A DNA stretch of 64,000 nucleotides from Boseongicola sp. (GTDB taxonomy: Bacteria; Pseudomonadota; Alphaproteobacteria; Rhodobacterales; Rhodobacteraceae), in the NCBI GenBank assembly GCA_014075275.1, contig CP046179.1:366501-430500 (forward strand), in the 5' to 3' direction. Numbering within the stretch: the first letter of the stretch is position 1; the number at the start of each line of letters is the position of its first letter. Both the position numbers and the translations under genes were made by a program. Below, in pieces: positions 27,031 through 35,113 of this stretch. A model generated the notes under the pieces. It was not told the DNA's origin and made no database searches. It was given only the letters and a program-made list of their open reading frames with translations.

Positions 27031-27528
27031 TCAAGCGTTTGCGTTGAGAGCGCAGGTGATTTTGGCGCGATCGCCGAACATCCACGTCCAGATGGCGGCG
27101 GGCACACAGAAATGGGTTAGGCAAAAAACAGCCGAGATCATAACCATGGTCATACCCAGAACAAAGCCCAGCCAGATGACGCCAGCGTCAAAAGCGGTGG
27201 CAGTTGCGATCAGCATCAGGGTGGCCATGAAGAAGGCAAATCGAACCGGGGCCTGATTGCGGGGCAGCTTTTCGGTTTTGGTGATGTGGCGGATGACGAA
27301 GTTGTAGAGATATTCGATCAGGTGATGCGGCATCACCACGGCCAGTGCCGCGATTGGGGCCATGATCCAGAGCATCTGGGTGTTCATGGTAGTGGTTGCC
27401 ACAAGGCTTTGCAGCCCGCCGACGGCAAAAGCGATGCGTGTCCAGGGCAGCATCCGGGCATAAGCGGTGTCGGTGCGGTGTGGCAGGCCACGCAGGTCAA
27501 GGCGGCTTTGGAAAGATTGGTTAAACAT
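27031..27528 (-). CDS. DUF4395-like integral membrane protein
   Basis: 165 residues. After a polar N terminus (LDLRGLPHRTDTAYARMLPW) there are about four hydrophobic segments. The stretch HHLIEYLYNFVIRHITKTEKLPRNQAPVRFAFFMATLML, followed by CLTHFCVPAAIWTWMFG, resembles the DUF4395 pattern (HP-x-YN, then PxxPAPxRFA, then a Phe-Cys-x-Pro near the end). The function is unknown for the family. The 27529-27714 gap upstream is G-rich on the plus strand and holds no supportable gene. Confidence 0.6.
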   Translation of the reverse strand: MFNQSFQSRLDLRGLPHRTDTAYARMLPWTRIAFAVGGLQSLVATTTMNTQMLWIMAPIAALAVVMPHHLIEYLYNFVIRHITKTEKLPRNQAPVRFAFFMATLMLIATATAFDAGVIWLGFVLGMTMVMISAVFCLTHFCVPAAIWTWMFGDRAKITCALNANA

Positions 27529-27714
27529 TTTGGTTGTCCTTATCGGCGTGACGTTGATGAGGACGGTTTAGGGGGTGGGCTGGCGCGTGGCGGTGAGTTT
27601 GGTGTGAATTTGGGGGGAAAAGGGTGTGAGTTGTTTGGGTTGTTGGTGGGGAGCTTGGAATGGAGAGGGACTGGGTTGGTGGAAAAGTGGGCGCTTGATG
27701 CGGTGGTTGGGGAA

Positions 27715-27738
27715 GGCGGGGTGGAACCCCGCCCTACG
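27715..27738 (+). repeat. GGCGGGGT hairpin repeat, left copy
   Basis: Hairpin arms GGCGGGGT and ACCCCGCC with loop GGA, then CTACG. A near-copy in the same orientation lies at 27988-28011. It falls just past the stop of the small Cys/His-rich gene and may also serve as its 3' hairpin. Confidence 0.65.
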
Positions 27739-27739
27739 G

Positions 27740-27928
27740 TTAGGGTTTGACGTGGCAGTGGAGCGGTTCAGACCCGGCGTGGCAGCATTCGCCCGGAGGC
27801 GAAGATTTTCGGCAGCCGCCGCCGTGCTCGGTTTTGGGTGTTGTTGTCCAATGGTTGTGGGTGGGAGTTGCGGCGACTGCGAAGCCGATATTGGCGATTA
27901 GAAAAGTCGTTGCGAGTATGAGTTTCAT
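27740..27928 (-). CDS. Small secreted Cys/His-rich peptide
   Basis: A 62-residue precursor. Residues 1-19 are a clear signal peptide (MKLILATTFLIANIGFAVA). The 43-residue mature part has four Cys and five His: a HNHW start and the block HGGGCRKSSPPGECCHAGS followed by LHCH. The C-R-K-S-S-P-P-G-x-C-C-H ... HCH pattern resembles small periplasmic HCH-type peptides I associate with alphaproteobacteria, and suggests metal binding or disulphides. The ATG at 27928 has AGGA nine bases upstream. Similar direct repeats stand on both sides of the gene. Confidence 0.6.
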   Translation of the reverse strand: MKLILATTFLIANIGFAVAATPTHNHWTTTPKTEHGGGCRKSSPPGECCHAGSEPLHCHVKP

Positions 27929-27987
27929 TGAATCAAATCCTCATAAGTTAATAACCGAGGCATAATGGTTAATTGTGACCGGGGTTT

Positions 27988-28011
27988 GGCGGGGTGAAAC
28001 CTCGCCCTACG
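27988..28011 (+). repeat. GGCGGGGT hairpin repeat, right copy
   Basis: Arms GGCGGGGT and ACCTCGCC with loop GAA, then CTACG. It differs from the left copy (27715-27738) at two positions and has the same orientation, so the small Cys/His-rich gene is bracketed by direct repeats. Confidence 0.65.
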
Positions 28012-28295
28012 TGGTCTTACGTAGCAACACGCTCCATTTCGCAAGCAGTTTGGGGAGGCCTAGTAACTGAATTGAACCGAGGGTTCAGCCCCCACTTCAC
28101 TGATGGATCTGTTTTGTACTCGAAGGTGAAAACAGTACCTCTGCCTCATCGCGCTATTTCTTTTTGTTCGGCCTTTGGGTTAGAGCGGATGCCGCCAGCG
28201 ACTTTGGAGCTGGAGGCCGCTTTAAGATTTGATAGGAGCCATTGCGTCCTCCCTTCGCAACGGAGCCTCCGCGAATGGCTTTGACAGCAGGTCCA
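28012..28295. other. Intergenic stretch without recognisable gene
   Basis: About 280 bases downstream of the DUF6338 gene. Short open frames exist on both strands, but none has a ribosome site or a family match. It may contain decayed coding sequence; I see nothing that can be named. Confidence 0.4.
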
Positions 28296-28946
28296 CTATT
28301 CATCGTTTTTGTCGTCATCATAAAACTCTTCGTTCTCTGTATACGGAAATTCTATCCATAGGTTCTTCCTATCCATTGACAAATAAAGGTGCGGAACTCT
28401 TTGCACCTCTGACCCGTTGTTGTCGTATATATATGCGTCTTCGAGCAAAATTTCACGAACTTCTTCGTGTTCAGAGAACGAATTGACCCATCCAGAGTAA
28501 GTAAATCCAAGTTCAACATTGCGGATATTAACATATTCTACATGTGGTTGCTCGGAATTTAGGGTAAAACTCCAAACGTCTTGGTCTCCGAAACGGTTGG
28601 TTGCGCCTATCCAATGCAATAATCGCATAAATATGCGATAATTCTGGAAATACATCCAAACAACAGCACAAATGAAAGCTAGAGGGAGTGACCACAAGAT
28701 TTCGTCAATGAAAGCAACAACATTGAAGGTATTGGCGCCATCTGCAAATCCTTCATACGAAAAGTTATACCCGGTGAGACCATACAAAAGGAATAAAATG
28801 CCGTAAGTAGTGATGCCGAATAGAAAAGTTCTTAGCAGCAGAGAATATTGTGTGCCTTTAGAGCCGCTTACATACTTTGCATCAAGATTGGCCCAAATAA
28901 ATCCCGGCAAGAAGATGAGCGCCAACTGAGCAACTACGAAATCCAT
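28296..28946 (-). CDS. DUF6338 family membrane protein
   Basis: 216 residues. Three hydrophobic segments are visible (residues 4-20, 37-57 and 83-102). The soluble C-terminal domain has DQDVWSFTLNSEQPHVEYVNIRN, then GWVNSFSEHEEVREILLEDAYIYDNNG and LWIEFP, matching the DUF6338 layout in which an SH3-like fold follows membrane helices (W-x-x-x, then an SFSE-type loop and DxYIY). The acidic tail is EEFYDDDKNDE. The gene is markedly AT-richer than parE beside it, suggesting recent acquisition. The family function is unknown. Confidence 0.7.
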   Translation of the reverse strand: MDFVVAQLALIFLPGFIWANLDAKYVSGSKGTQYSLLLRTFLFGITTYGILFLLYGLTGYNFSYEGFADGANTFNVVAFIDEILWSLPLAFICAVVWMYFQNYRIFMRLLHWIGATNRFGDQDVWSFTLNSEQPHVEYVNIRNVELGFTYSGWVNSFSEHEEVREILLEDAYIYDNNGSEVQRVPHLYLSMDRKNLWIEFPYTENEEFYDDDKNDE

Positions 28947-28955
28947 AATGGCCTC

Positions 28956-30914
28956 TCATACATCCAACTCCTCCACAAATCGCGCGTTTTCCTGTATATA
29001 CTGGAACCGCAGCTCGGGCTTTTTGCCCATCAGACGCTCAACAAGATCGCCGGTTTCTCCGGGTTCGTCCTCGTCTATGGTCACGCGGATTAATTTCCGC
29101 GTTTCGGGGTTCATCGTGGTGTCTTTCAGGTCTTTCGCGTCCATCTCGCCCAGGCCTTTAAAGCGCTGGACGTCGATTTTGCCTTTGCCGCCCAGACCCT
29201 TAGTCATCATCGCCTCTTTTTCCGCGTCGTCCGAGACGTAGATGCGGCGCGCGCCTTGGGTCAGGCGGTAGAGCGGTGGGCAGGCCAGGTACAGGTGGCC
29301 GGCGTCGATCATCGGGCGCATTTGGGTGAAGAAGAAGGTCATCAGAAGGGCGGCGATATGGGCGCCGTCGACGTCCGCATCGGTCATGATGATGATCTTG
29401 TCATAGCGCAGATCGTCGACGTTGAAGCGGGTGCCCATCGAGACGCCGAGGGCCTGGCAGAGATCGTTAATCTCGGCGTTGGTGCCGATTTTGGAACTTG
29501 CGGCGCCGAGGACGTTCAGGATTTTACCGCGCAAAGGCAGAAGGGCCTGGGTCTTGCGGTCACGTGCCATTTTGGCGGAACCACCGGCGCTGTCACCCTC
29601 GACCAGGAACAATTCGGTGCCGTCGCGGGCGGTGGCGGAACAATCGACCAGCTTGCCGGGCAGGCGCAGTTTCTTGGTGGCGGTCTTGCGGGCGGTTTCC
29701 TTTTCCTGACGGCGGCGCAGACGTTCTTCTGCGCGCAGGACCAGGAAATCGAGGATGGCACCCGCTGATTTGGTGTCGGATGTCAGCCAGTTGTCGAAGT
29801 GATCGCGGATGGCGTTTTCAACCATCTTCTGGGCGGCTTCGGTGGACAGGCGGTCTTTGGTCTGGCCGACGAATTGCGGATCGCGGATGAAGACCGAGAC
29901 AAGGGCGCAGCCGCCGGTGATCAGGTCATCGCGGTTGATCTGGGCGGCTTTGCGGTTGTTTGATAGTTCGCCGTAAGCGCGGATGCCTTTCAGGATCGCG
30001 GCCCAGAAGCCGCTTTCGTGGGTGCCGCCTTCGGGGGTTGGAACGGTGTTGCAGTAGGATTGGATGAAGCCGTCGCGGGAGGGGGTCCAGTTGATGGCCC
30101 ATTCGACTTTGCCGGGTTCGCCGAACTTTTCCTGAAAGTCGACGAGGCCCGCGAAGGGATTTTCGGCGTAGGTTGTTGCCGGTCCAAGGGTTTCGCCAAG
30201 ATAGTCGGAGAGGCCGCCGGGGAAGTGGAATGTCGCCTCGGTCGGGGTTTCGCCGTCGTCGATCTGGGACTTCCAGCGGATTTCGACGCCGGAGAAGAGG
30301 TAGGCCTTGGAGCGCGCCATGTTGAAGAGGCGGGCGGGTTTCATCTTGAGTTTGCCGAAGATCTCGGGGTCGGCGTGGAAGGTGACGGAGGTGCCGCGGC
30401 GGTTGTTGGTGGGGCCGAGCTTTTCGACGCCACGCTGGGGGATGCCGCGTGAGAACTCCTGAACGAAAAGTTCTTTGTTGCGAGCGACTTCGACGCGGAC
30501 GTGGTCGGACAGGGCGTTCACCACGGAAACACCGACGCCGTGGAGGCCACCAGAGGTCTGATAGGCTTTACCGGAGAATTTGCCGCCCGCGTGGAGGGTG
30601 CAAAGGATCACTTCGAGCGCAGATTTGTCAGGGAACTTCGGATGCGGATCGACGGGGATGCCCCGGCCATTGTCGCGCACGGTGACGGAGCCGTCCTCGA
30701 GAAGTTCGACTTCGATGCGGTTGGCGTGGCCTGCGACAGCCTCGTCCATCGAGTTATCCAGAACTTCGGCCACGAGGTGGTGGAGCGCGCGTTCGTCGGT
30801 GCCGCCGATATACATGCCGGGGCGTTTGCGCACGGGTTCCAGACCCTCGAGAACCTCGATTGAGGTCGCATCATAGGCGTCCGATTGGGACGGTGTCAGA
30901 AGGTCATTTGCCAT
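28956..30914 (-). CDS. parE: DNA topoisomerase IV subunit B
   Basis: A 652-residue type IIA topoisomerase ATPase subunit that decatenates chromosomes with ParC. In order: the GHKL ATPase site (HLVAEVLDNSMDEAVAGHA; VRDNGRGIPVD; SGGLHGVGVSVVNALS), the transducer domain (QTKDRLSTEAAQKMVENA), and the TOPRIM domain with LVEGDSAGGSAKMARDRKTQALLPLRGKILNV and the acidic IMTDADVDGAHI. The C terminus is LKDTTMNPETRKLIRVTID, then LMGKKPELRFQYIQENA. The length fits ParE rather than the roughly 800-residue GyrB. It is complete and typical. Confidence 0.95.
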   Translation of the reverse strand: MANDLLTPSQSDAYDATSIEVLEGLEPVRKRPGMYIGGTDERALHHLVAEVLDNSMDEAVAGHANRIEVELLEDGSVTVRDNGRGIPVDPHPKFPDKSALEVILCTLHAGGKFSGKAYQTSGGLHGVGVSVVNALSDHVRVEVARNKELFVQEFSRGIPQRGVEKLGPTNNRRGTSVTFHADPEIFGKLKMKPARLFNMARSKAYLFSGVEIRWKSQIDDGETPTEATFHFPGGLSDYLGETLGPATTYAENPFAGLVDFQEKFGEPGKVEWAINWTPSRDGFIQSYCNTVPTPEGGTHESGFWAAILKGIRAYGELSNNRKAAQINRDDLITGGCALVSVFIRDPQFVGQTKDRLSTEAAQKMVENAIRDHFDNWLTSDTKSAGAILDFLVLRAEERLRRRQEKETARKTATKKLRLPGKLVDCSATARDGTELFLVEGDSAGGSAKMARDRKTQALLPLRGKILNVLGAASSKIGTNAEINDLCQALGVSMGTRFNVDDLRYDKIIIMTDADVDGAHIAALLMTFFFTQMRPMIDAGHLYLACPPLYRLTQGARRIYVSDDAEKEAMMTKGLGGKGKIDVQRFKGLGEMDAKDLKDTTMNPETRKLIRVTIDEDEPGETGDLVERLMGKKPELRFQYIQENARFVEELDV

Positions 30915-31203
30915 GTGTTCTGCTCGTTTTTAAGGCGGTTCCATTAGACCAGTGCGGACGGGTCGGGGCAATGGGGAAACGGGTGGCTGAATGCGCTGGT
31001 CATTGTTTCTCAAATGGAAAATGTCTGTTGTGATATCGCGCTATAGGCGGAATATTGCCGAATCAAGTAAATTTTGGTTAGCGTTAAGGCTTTGAAAATA
31101 CTTAATATTGCCGCAATTCTGCCTTGTTTCGCAGCGGTTTTTCAAGCCAATTTTCGACTCATATGCGAAGTTAGCCATTTGATTTTGTTTAGCAAATCAA
31201 GTC

Positions 31204-31231
31204 TTGGGCCAGGTGTGGAAGTGTGTATACT
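31204..31231 (+). promoter_or_regulatory. Candidate sigma-70-type promoter of the VPLPA-CTERM gene
   Basis: TTGGGC (31204-31209), a 16-base spacer and TATACT (31226-31231), lying 38 bases before the start codon, which also has GGGGAAGG as ribosome site. The rest of the 30915-31203 gap is AT-rich and holds no gene I can see. Confidence 0.4.
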
Positions 31232-31269
31232 GGTCCGCGTAATGTAATTTTTTTGGTGAGGGGAAGGTA

Positions 31270-32010
31270 ATGAAACTTCTTTCTAGTGCAGTCGCGGTTT
31301 TGGCTGTGGCAATTGGCACTTCGGCGTCGGCAGCAACTTGGGATTTTGATCTCGACGCTGACGCGTTTTACGACTTAAACGGCTACGAGGGCACATTCGA
31401 GCAGGTCTACGGTGGACCTGATGCAGTCGAGGGCAGCCTGTCAGTGAGCGCTACGGCTTCGTTGCACGACGGCACGACTGAGGACATTCATCCATTTATG
31501 GACGCCGATGGCGACCAGTCACAGACCGATGTTAGCAATCTTGCTGGCTTGGGTGTTTGTTCAAGCGGTATTGACGACAACAGCATGAGCGATTGTGCCA
31601 CGGGCAACCCGACTGCCGATAACAAGGGAGACGACAACCTCTTGTTTCCCGAGCTATTGAAGCTGACTTTCAGCGAATCTGTATGGCTCCGCGAATTGTA
31701 TATCCGCGATGCCAGCCATGATCCGATGAACGGTTTCATCGCGATTGTAACCGGTGTATTGGGCGACGATACTCACGTTGGTGGTTTGTTTGAGGTCGTG
31801 GACGGTTGGGTTCAAGGTCTTGAGGGTGCGGGTTTTGCCAGCATGTTCTGGTTTTCTTCCGATCCGGAAGCTCTAAATGATCCAAATCCAGAGATTTACC
31901 TGAGCACGTTGACTGCTTCGGTACCGCTGCCAGCTGCGGGTTGGTTACTGCTTGCTGGTGTTGGCGGCCTGGCTGCGACTCGTCGCCGTGGCATCAGAGG
32001 CAAAGAGTAA
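31270..32010 (+). CDS. VPLPA-CTERM sorting-domain protein
   Basis: A 246-residue exported protein. The signal peptide is residues 1-20 (MKLLSSAVAVLAVAIGTSAS, cut near SASA). The mature domain is acidic and Gly/Asp-rich, with two Cys in GVCSSGIDDNSMSDCATG. The C terminus is the textbook VPLPA sorting tag: SVPLPAAGWLLLAGVGGL as membrane span, then ATRRRGIRGKE. Such tags direct proteins to an exosortase for surface anchoring or release. No exosortase is in this window. It has its own promoter-like sequence and a strong terminator, so it is probably monocistronic. Confidence 0.9.
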   Translation: MKLLSSAVAVLAVAIGTSASAATWDFDLDADAFYDLNGYEGTFEQVYGGPDAVEGSLSVSATASLHDGTTEDIHPFMDADGDQSQTDVSNLAGLGVCSSGIDDNSMSDCATGNPTADNKGDDNLLFPELLKLTFSESVWLRELYIRDASHDPMNGFIAIVTGVLGDDTHVGGLFEVVDGWVQGLEGAGFASMFWFSSDPEALNDPNPEIYLSTLTASVPLPAAGWLLLAGVGGLAATRRRGIRGKE

Positions 32011-32038
32011 TCTTAACTCTTTAAGTGAAGTTTATGAG

Positions 32039-32063
32039 AAGGCCCGCTTTTGCGGGCCTTTTC
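32039..32063 (+). terminator. Rho-independent terminator after the VPLPA-CTERM gene
   Basis: Stem AAGGCCCGC (32039-32047), loop TTTT, GCGGGCCTT (32052-32060), then TTCTTTT. It ends the transcript of the preceding gene and, being symmetric, could also stop the convergent DUF1523 transcript. Confidence 0.85.
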
Positions 32064-32074
32064 TTTTGCGTCTA

Positions 32075-32704
32075 TTAGCGCCGACCAAACAAACGATTGA
32101 ACCAGCCCGCCAAGCGCCCGCGTGCTGCATCGGCGGTTTCATCAATCTCGTCAAAGACCGGATCAATTCGCGCTTGACGGAAATTGCGCCACAGACGCCA
32201 TATGGTCAGCGACAAAATGGTCATTATCGTCAGAAAAATTATATTGAACCAGGGGATCAGCCGGGTGTCCGGGCTTGGAACCGCCTTTATGGACGTCGCA
32301 TTCGGGAAGATGGACAGCCAGGTATTACGCCAGCCATAGTGGCGAACGGCAACCCATTCAGGCGCTTCATTGGTCGAGGTGATATCAGCGGCCTCGGCCT
32401 GAAGATCGGCTGTGTCGAACTTGAAGTAGGGTGGCCAACCCCAACCTGTGTCCTCGTTGCGAAAGACGATCGTATCGTCGTCTGCAGTTTTGGTTGAGAT
32501 AAACAGAACGTCGCGGTTTACCGGCGTTTCGCTGGTTCCGGCGCTTCCTGATGACCAGAAGATACTATTCCACCCGCCGAAGTCCTGCCGTTCTTCATAG
32601 GTGTTAACGATGCGCACAATATCGCGTTGTGGTAGTGTGTAATGCAGGAATCCACCAATCAAAACGATCAGCAGAATACGAAATGTCCACTTAAAATAGG
32701 CCAT
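32075..32704 (-). CDS. DUF1523 family membrane protein
   Basis: 209 residues. The N-terminal membrane helix (FRILLIVLIGGFLHYTLP) runs straight into QRDIVRIVNTYEERQDFGGWNSIFW, the DUF1523 signature. A periplasmic domain follows (DVLFISTKTADDDTIVFRNEDTGWGWPPYFKFDTADLQAEA), then a second helix (WFNIIFLTIMTILSLTIWRLW) and a charged cytoplasmic tail. The start at 32704 has AAGGGAA upstream. The family is found in Rhodobacterales and has no known function. Confidence 0.85.
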   Translation of the reverse strand: MAYFKWTFRILLIVLIGGFLHYTLPQRDIVRIVNTYEERQDFGGWNSIFWSSGSAGTSETPVNRDVLFISTKTADDDTIVFRNEDTGWGWPPYFKFDTADLQAEAADITSTNEAPEWVAVRHYGWRNTWLSIFPNATSIKAVPSPDTRLIPWFNIIFLTIMTILSLTIWRLWRNFRQARIDPVFDEIDETADAARGRLAGWFNRLFGRR

Positions 32705-32819
32705 GGTGATGTTCCCTTGTTCGGTCTTCACATAGGGTCTGTGGTGGGGGTGCGGCAAGGGGTTTCCCTGAACTTGCAATTGCGCCAGTCTGTCGACACC
32801 GAGAAACCGAGGCTGATGG

Positions 32820-33173
32820 ATGCAACGCGAAAAAGTACCAGCCATTTTAACCTTACTGTCCGGTCAGTTCGCCAGCCAGCCCGAGGCATTTACGTGTTTG
32901 ACCCAACTTGCTGAAGAACGCGGTATCAACGTGGATCTGGCCGAGGTTGATGTTATCCAACAAGCCGCGAATGTGCGGCTGGCGCATTATTTCCGACCCG
33001 CGATTGTAGCCCGAATTCAGGAGCTGCAAATGGATGATAATACAGCTGTTGTGGTGCGCCCCAGTGCCCTGGCGTCGGTCCGGAATTTCCCGTCTGACAC
33101 TGCGGAATTGCGGCATCTGGGCCGCTTTGCTGGCGAAATCATAGAGGCGGAACAGGGGCATAACTGGGTATGA
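32820..33173 (+). CDS. Hypothetical protein coupled to P1-family peptidase
   Basis: 117 residues with no signal peptide or membrane segment and no recognised domain. It is mostly helical by composition (LTLLSGQFASQPEAFTCLTQLAEERGINVDLAEVDV). GAGG lies eight bases before its ATG, and its stop overlaps the ATG of the peptidase gene (33170) by four bases, so the pair is translationally coupled, which supports it being a real gene. Confidence 0.55.
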   Translation: MQREKVPAILTLLSGQFASQPEAFTCLTQLAEERGINVDLAEVDVIQQAANVRLAHYFRPAIVARIQELQMDDNTAVVVRPSALASVRNFPSDTAELRHLGRFAGEIIEAEQGHNWV

Positions 33174-34147
33174 AGCCAGGTGCGCGCAATCTGATTACGG
33201 ACGTTGTCGGGCTGACGGTCGGGCAGGCTGATGATCCTGTGCTGAAGTCCGGGGTGACGGTTCTGGTGGGTGATAAGCCGATGGTTGCGGGCGTGCATGT
33301 GATGGGCGGCGCGCCGGGAACGCGCGAGACGGATTTGTTGCGCCCCGACGCAACCATACAGGAAGTGGACGCGCTGGTGATGTCGGGGGGATCTGCTTTC
33401 GGATTGTCATCGGCCAGCGGTATTGCGCAGGCTATGGCGGCGGATGGTCGGGGGGTGGCAGTGGCCGGACACAATGTCCCGATTGTGCCTGCCGCGATCA
33501 TTTTCGATCTCGCCAACGGAGGTAACAAGAAATGGTCCCAAGACCCCTATCCGGGTCTTGGTCAGACGGCTTATGCGGCACGCCAGAATGACATCACTCT
33601 TGGGACAGCAGGGGCCGGAACCGGTGCTTTGGTTTCGGGGTTGAAGGGTGGCGTCGGGTCGGCGTCGGTGATCATGGACAGCGGAGTGACCGTTGGTGCG
33701 TTAGTGGTTGTTAATGCCGTTGGTCAGGTCACGGTTGGGGACGGCCCGCATTTCTGGGCAGCGCCATGGGAGGTTGGAGATGAATTCGGCGGTATCGGTC
33801 AGGCCAACATCCTGGCACCTGCGCCAGTCCTGAAATCCTATGAAAAGACCAATACCGCCATTGCCATTGTCGCCACAGATGCACGCCTGACCAAGGCGGA
33901 AGCGACCCGCATGGCCATAGCCGCCCATGATGGCGCGGCACGGGCCATCGTTCCCTCACACTTGCCGACGGATGGCGATCTGGTCTTCGCCTGCTCGACG
34001 GATCAGCGCCTGCCCGGAGATACAGATTGGATGTGGATGGGGCACGCGGCGGCCACCTGTCTCAGCCGAGCGATTGCACGCGCGGTGTACTACGCGACAC
34101 CTGCGGATAATGACCACTACCCGACCTGGAAGCAAAAGTTCGCCTGA
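33170..34147 (+). CDS. P1 family peptidase (DmpA/S58-like aminopeptidase)
   Basis: A 325-residue Ntn-type hydrolase related to the beta-peptidyl/L-aminopeptidase-D-esterase DmpA. Landmarks are GARNLITDVVGLTVGQADD, the oxyanion region VMSGGSAFGLSSASGIAQAM, and the self-cleavage and nucleophile stretch SGLKGGVGSASVIM followed by GVTVGALVVVNAVGQV. The nucleophile is the Ser of GGVGSAS, where the chain is cut to give alpha and beta subunits. No signal peptide is present, so it is cytoplasmic. It cleaves N-terminal residues from peptides or amides; the natural substrate is unknown. Confidence 0.88.
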   Translation: MKPGARNLITDVVGLTVGQADDPVLKSGVTVLVGDKPMVAGVHVMGGAPGTRETDLLRPDATIQEVDALVMSGGSAFGLSSASGIAQAMAADGRGVAVAGHNVPIVPAAIIFDLANGGNKKWSQDPYPGLGQTAYAARQNDITLGTAGAGTGALVSGLKGGVGSASVIMDSGVTVGALVVVNAVGQVTVGDGPHFWAAPWEVGDEFGGIGQANILAPAPVLKSYEKTNTAIAIVATDARLTKAEATRMAIAAHDGAARAIVPSHLPTDGDLVFACSTDQRLPGDTDWMWMGHAAATCLSRAIARAVYYATPADNDHYPTWKQKFA

Positions 34148-34152
34148 CACCA

Positions 34153-34211
34153 TTATTGGCCCAGAAATATCCCGGGGGAGTCCGCGAAGCGGGCGGGGGC
34201 AGCGCCCCCAG
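34153..34211 (-). repeat. GC-hairpin plus ATATTT-GGGCC-core repeat (minus orientation)
   Basis: On the minus strand: hairpin CTGGGGGC / GCCCCC (34195-34211), a short GC spacer, then CCCGGG and a core ATATTTCTGGGCCAATAATG ending near 34153. It lies between the convergent peptidase and hydrolase genes. Confidence 0.65.
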
Positions 34212-34226
34212 CCACCGCGACGCGCG

Positions 34227-35033
34227 TCAGCGCGGCGCAATCTCCCTGACAAGCGCTGATACCAGCGGCGAGTCTTTTTCTTCAAGCAATTCAATCACAT
34301 CGAAATGGTGGCGACCCGGAGCATGGTGCAAATCACCTGACCAAGTCTCGGCCAGCCAGCGGGCTTGATCAAGAAACGCCGGGCGCTCCTCCCCACCAAC
34401 CCAAACATCAACTGACACATCCGGAGGTGCGTGCAAAACGGGGCTTTCCGAGTTTGCTTCATCGTCATCCAGACCGAGGTCTGCGTTCATTGAAGTTTCC
34501 AGAAGCGGCCGTAAATCGGCCACTGGTGAGATCGGCACGATCCGGTCGATGCGTTTGCGCACGTCTTCGTCAAGCACGATATCCCGGCACCCAAGTCGTG
34601 CGACCAGATGCCCACCTGCCGAGTGGCCGGTAAGCCGGATCGGTCCTGCCACCAAACCAGCGGCAGTTTCCGCGGCGCGCGCCATGCAAAGGGTGATCTG
34701 CCGGATGTGCACCTCTGGTGCCAGGGGATAGGACGGCATCGCGACGGCCCAATCATGCGCGGTTAAACCGGCCGACATATGCGACCAGAAGCTGCGATCA
34801 AAACGGCGCCAATAGCCGCCGTGGATAAAGACGATCAAGCCCTTTGCTGCGCCGGTCGGATGAAAGATATCCAGCTTTTCGCGCTCGGATGGCCCGTAGG
34901 ACACATTCAGACGCGCCCGCCCGATACTGGCCTGAAGTTCGCGGTGGGCCCGCGCGGCGTCAGCCCATCGGTCGGGATATTCGGCGGCATCGGGGATGAA
35001 GGCGCCGTTCTCGTAGGCGGTATCGTTTTTCAT
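34227..35033 (-). CDS. Alpha/beta hydrolase, kynurenine-formamidase/esterase-like
   Basis: A 268-residue hydrolase of the BD-FAE/arylformamidase group. The oxyanion motif HGGYWRRFDRSFWSHMS (about residues 71-87) and the nucleophile elbow GHSAGGH, with Ser in G-x-S-x-G, are present; the acid lies in VWVGGEERPAFLDQA and the His in HHAPGRHHFDVIE. The HGGYW form is typical of KynB-unrelated formamidases and short-chain esterases. No tryptophan-catabolism gene is adjacent. It is divergent from the gabD remnant. Confidence 0.82.
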   Translation of the reverse strand: MKNDTAYENGAFIPDAAEYPDRWADAARAHRELQASIGRARLNVSYGPSEREKLDIFHPTGAAKGLIVFIHGGYWRRFDRSFWSHMSAGLTAHDWAVAMPSYPLAPEVHIRQITLCMARAAETAAGLVAGPIRLTGHSAGGHLVARLGCRDIVLDEDVRKRIDRIVPISPVADLRPLLETSMNADLGLDDDEANSESPVLHAPPDVSVDVWVGGEERPAFLDQARWLAETWSGDLHHAPGRHHFDVIELLEEKDSPLVSALVREIAPR

Positions 35034-35113
35034 GGCTGTTCGGCGATCCGTGAGTTGGATATATCAGCGAGAAAGCATGAATGGCTGGCGAATGCCAGAA
35101 TTTGGAGGTTTCC

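Noticed and set aside
27286-27750. Plus-strand open frame across the G-rich gap after the DUF4395-like gene
   Set aside because: It starts inside the opposite strand of that gene and ends in a hairpin repeat; the residues are low-complexity Gly/Val-rich.
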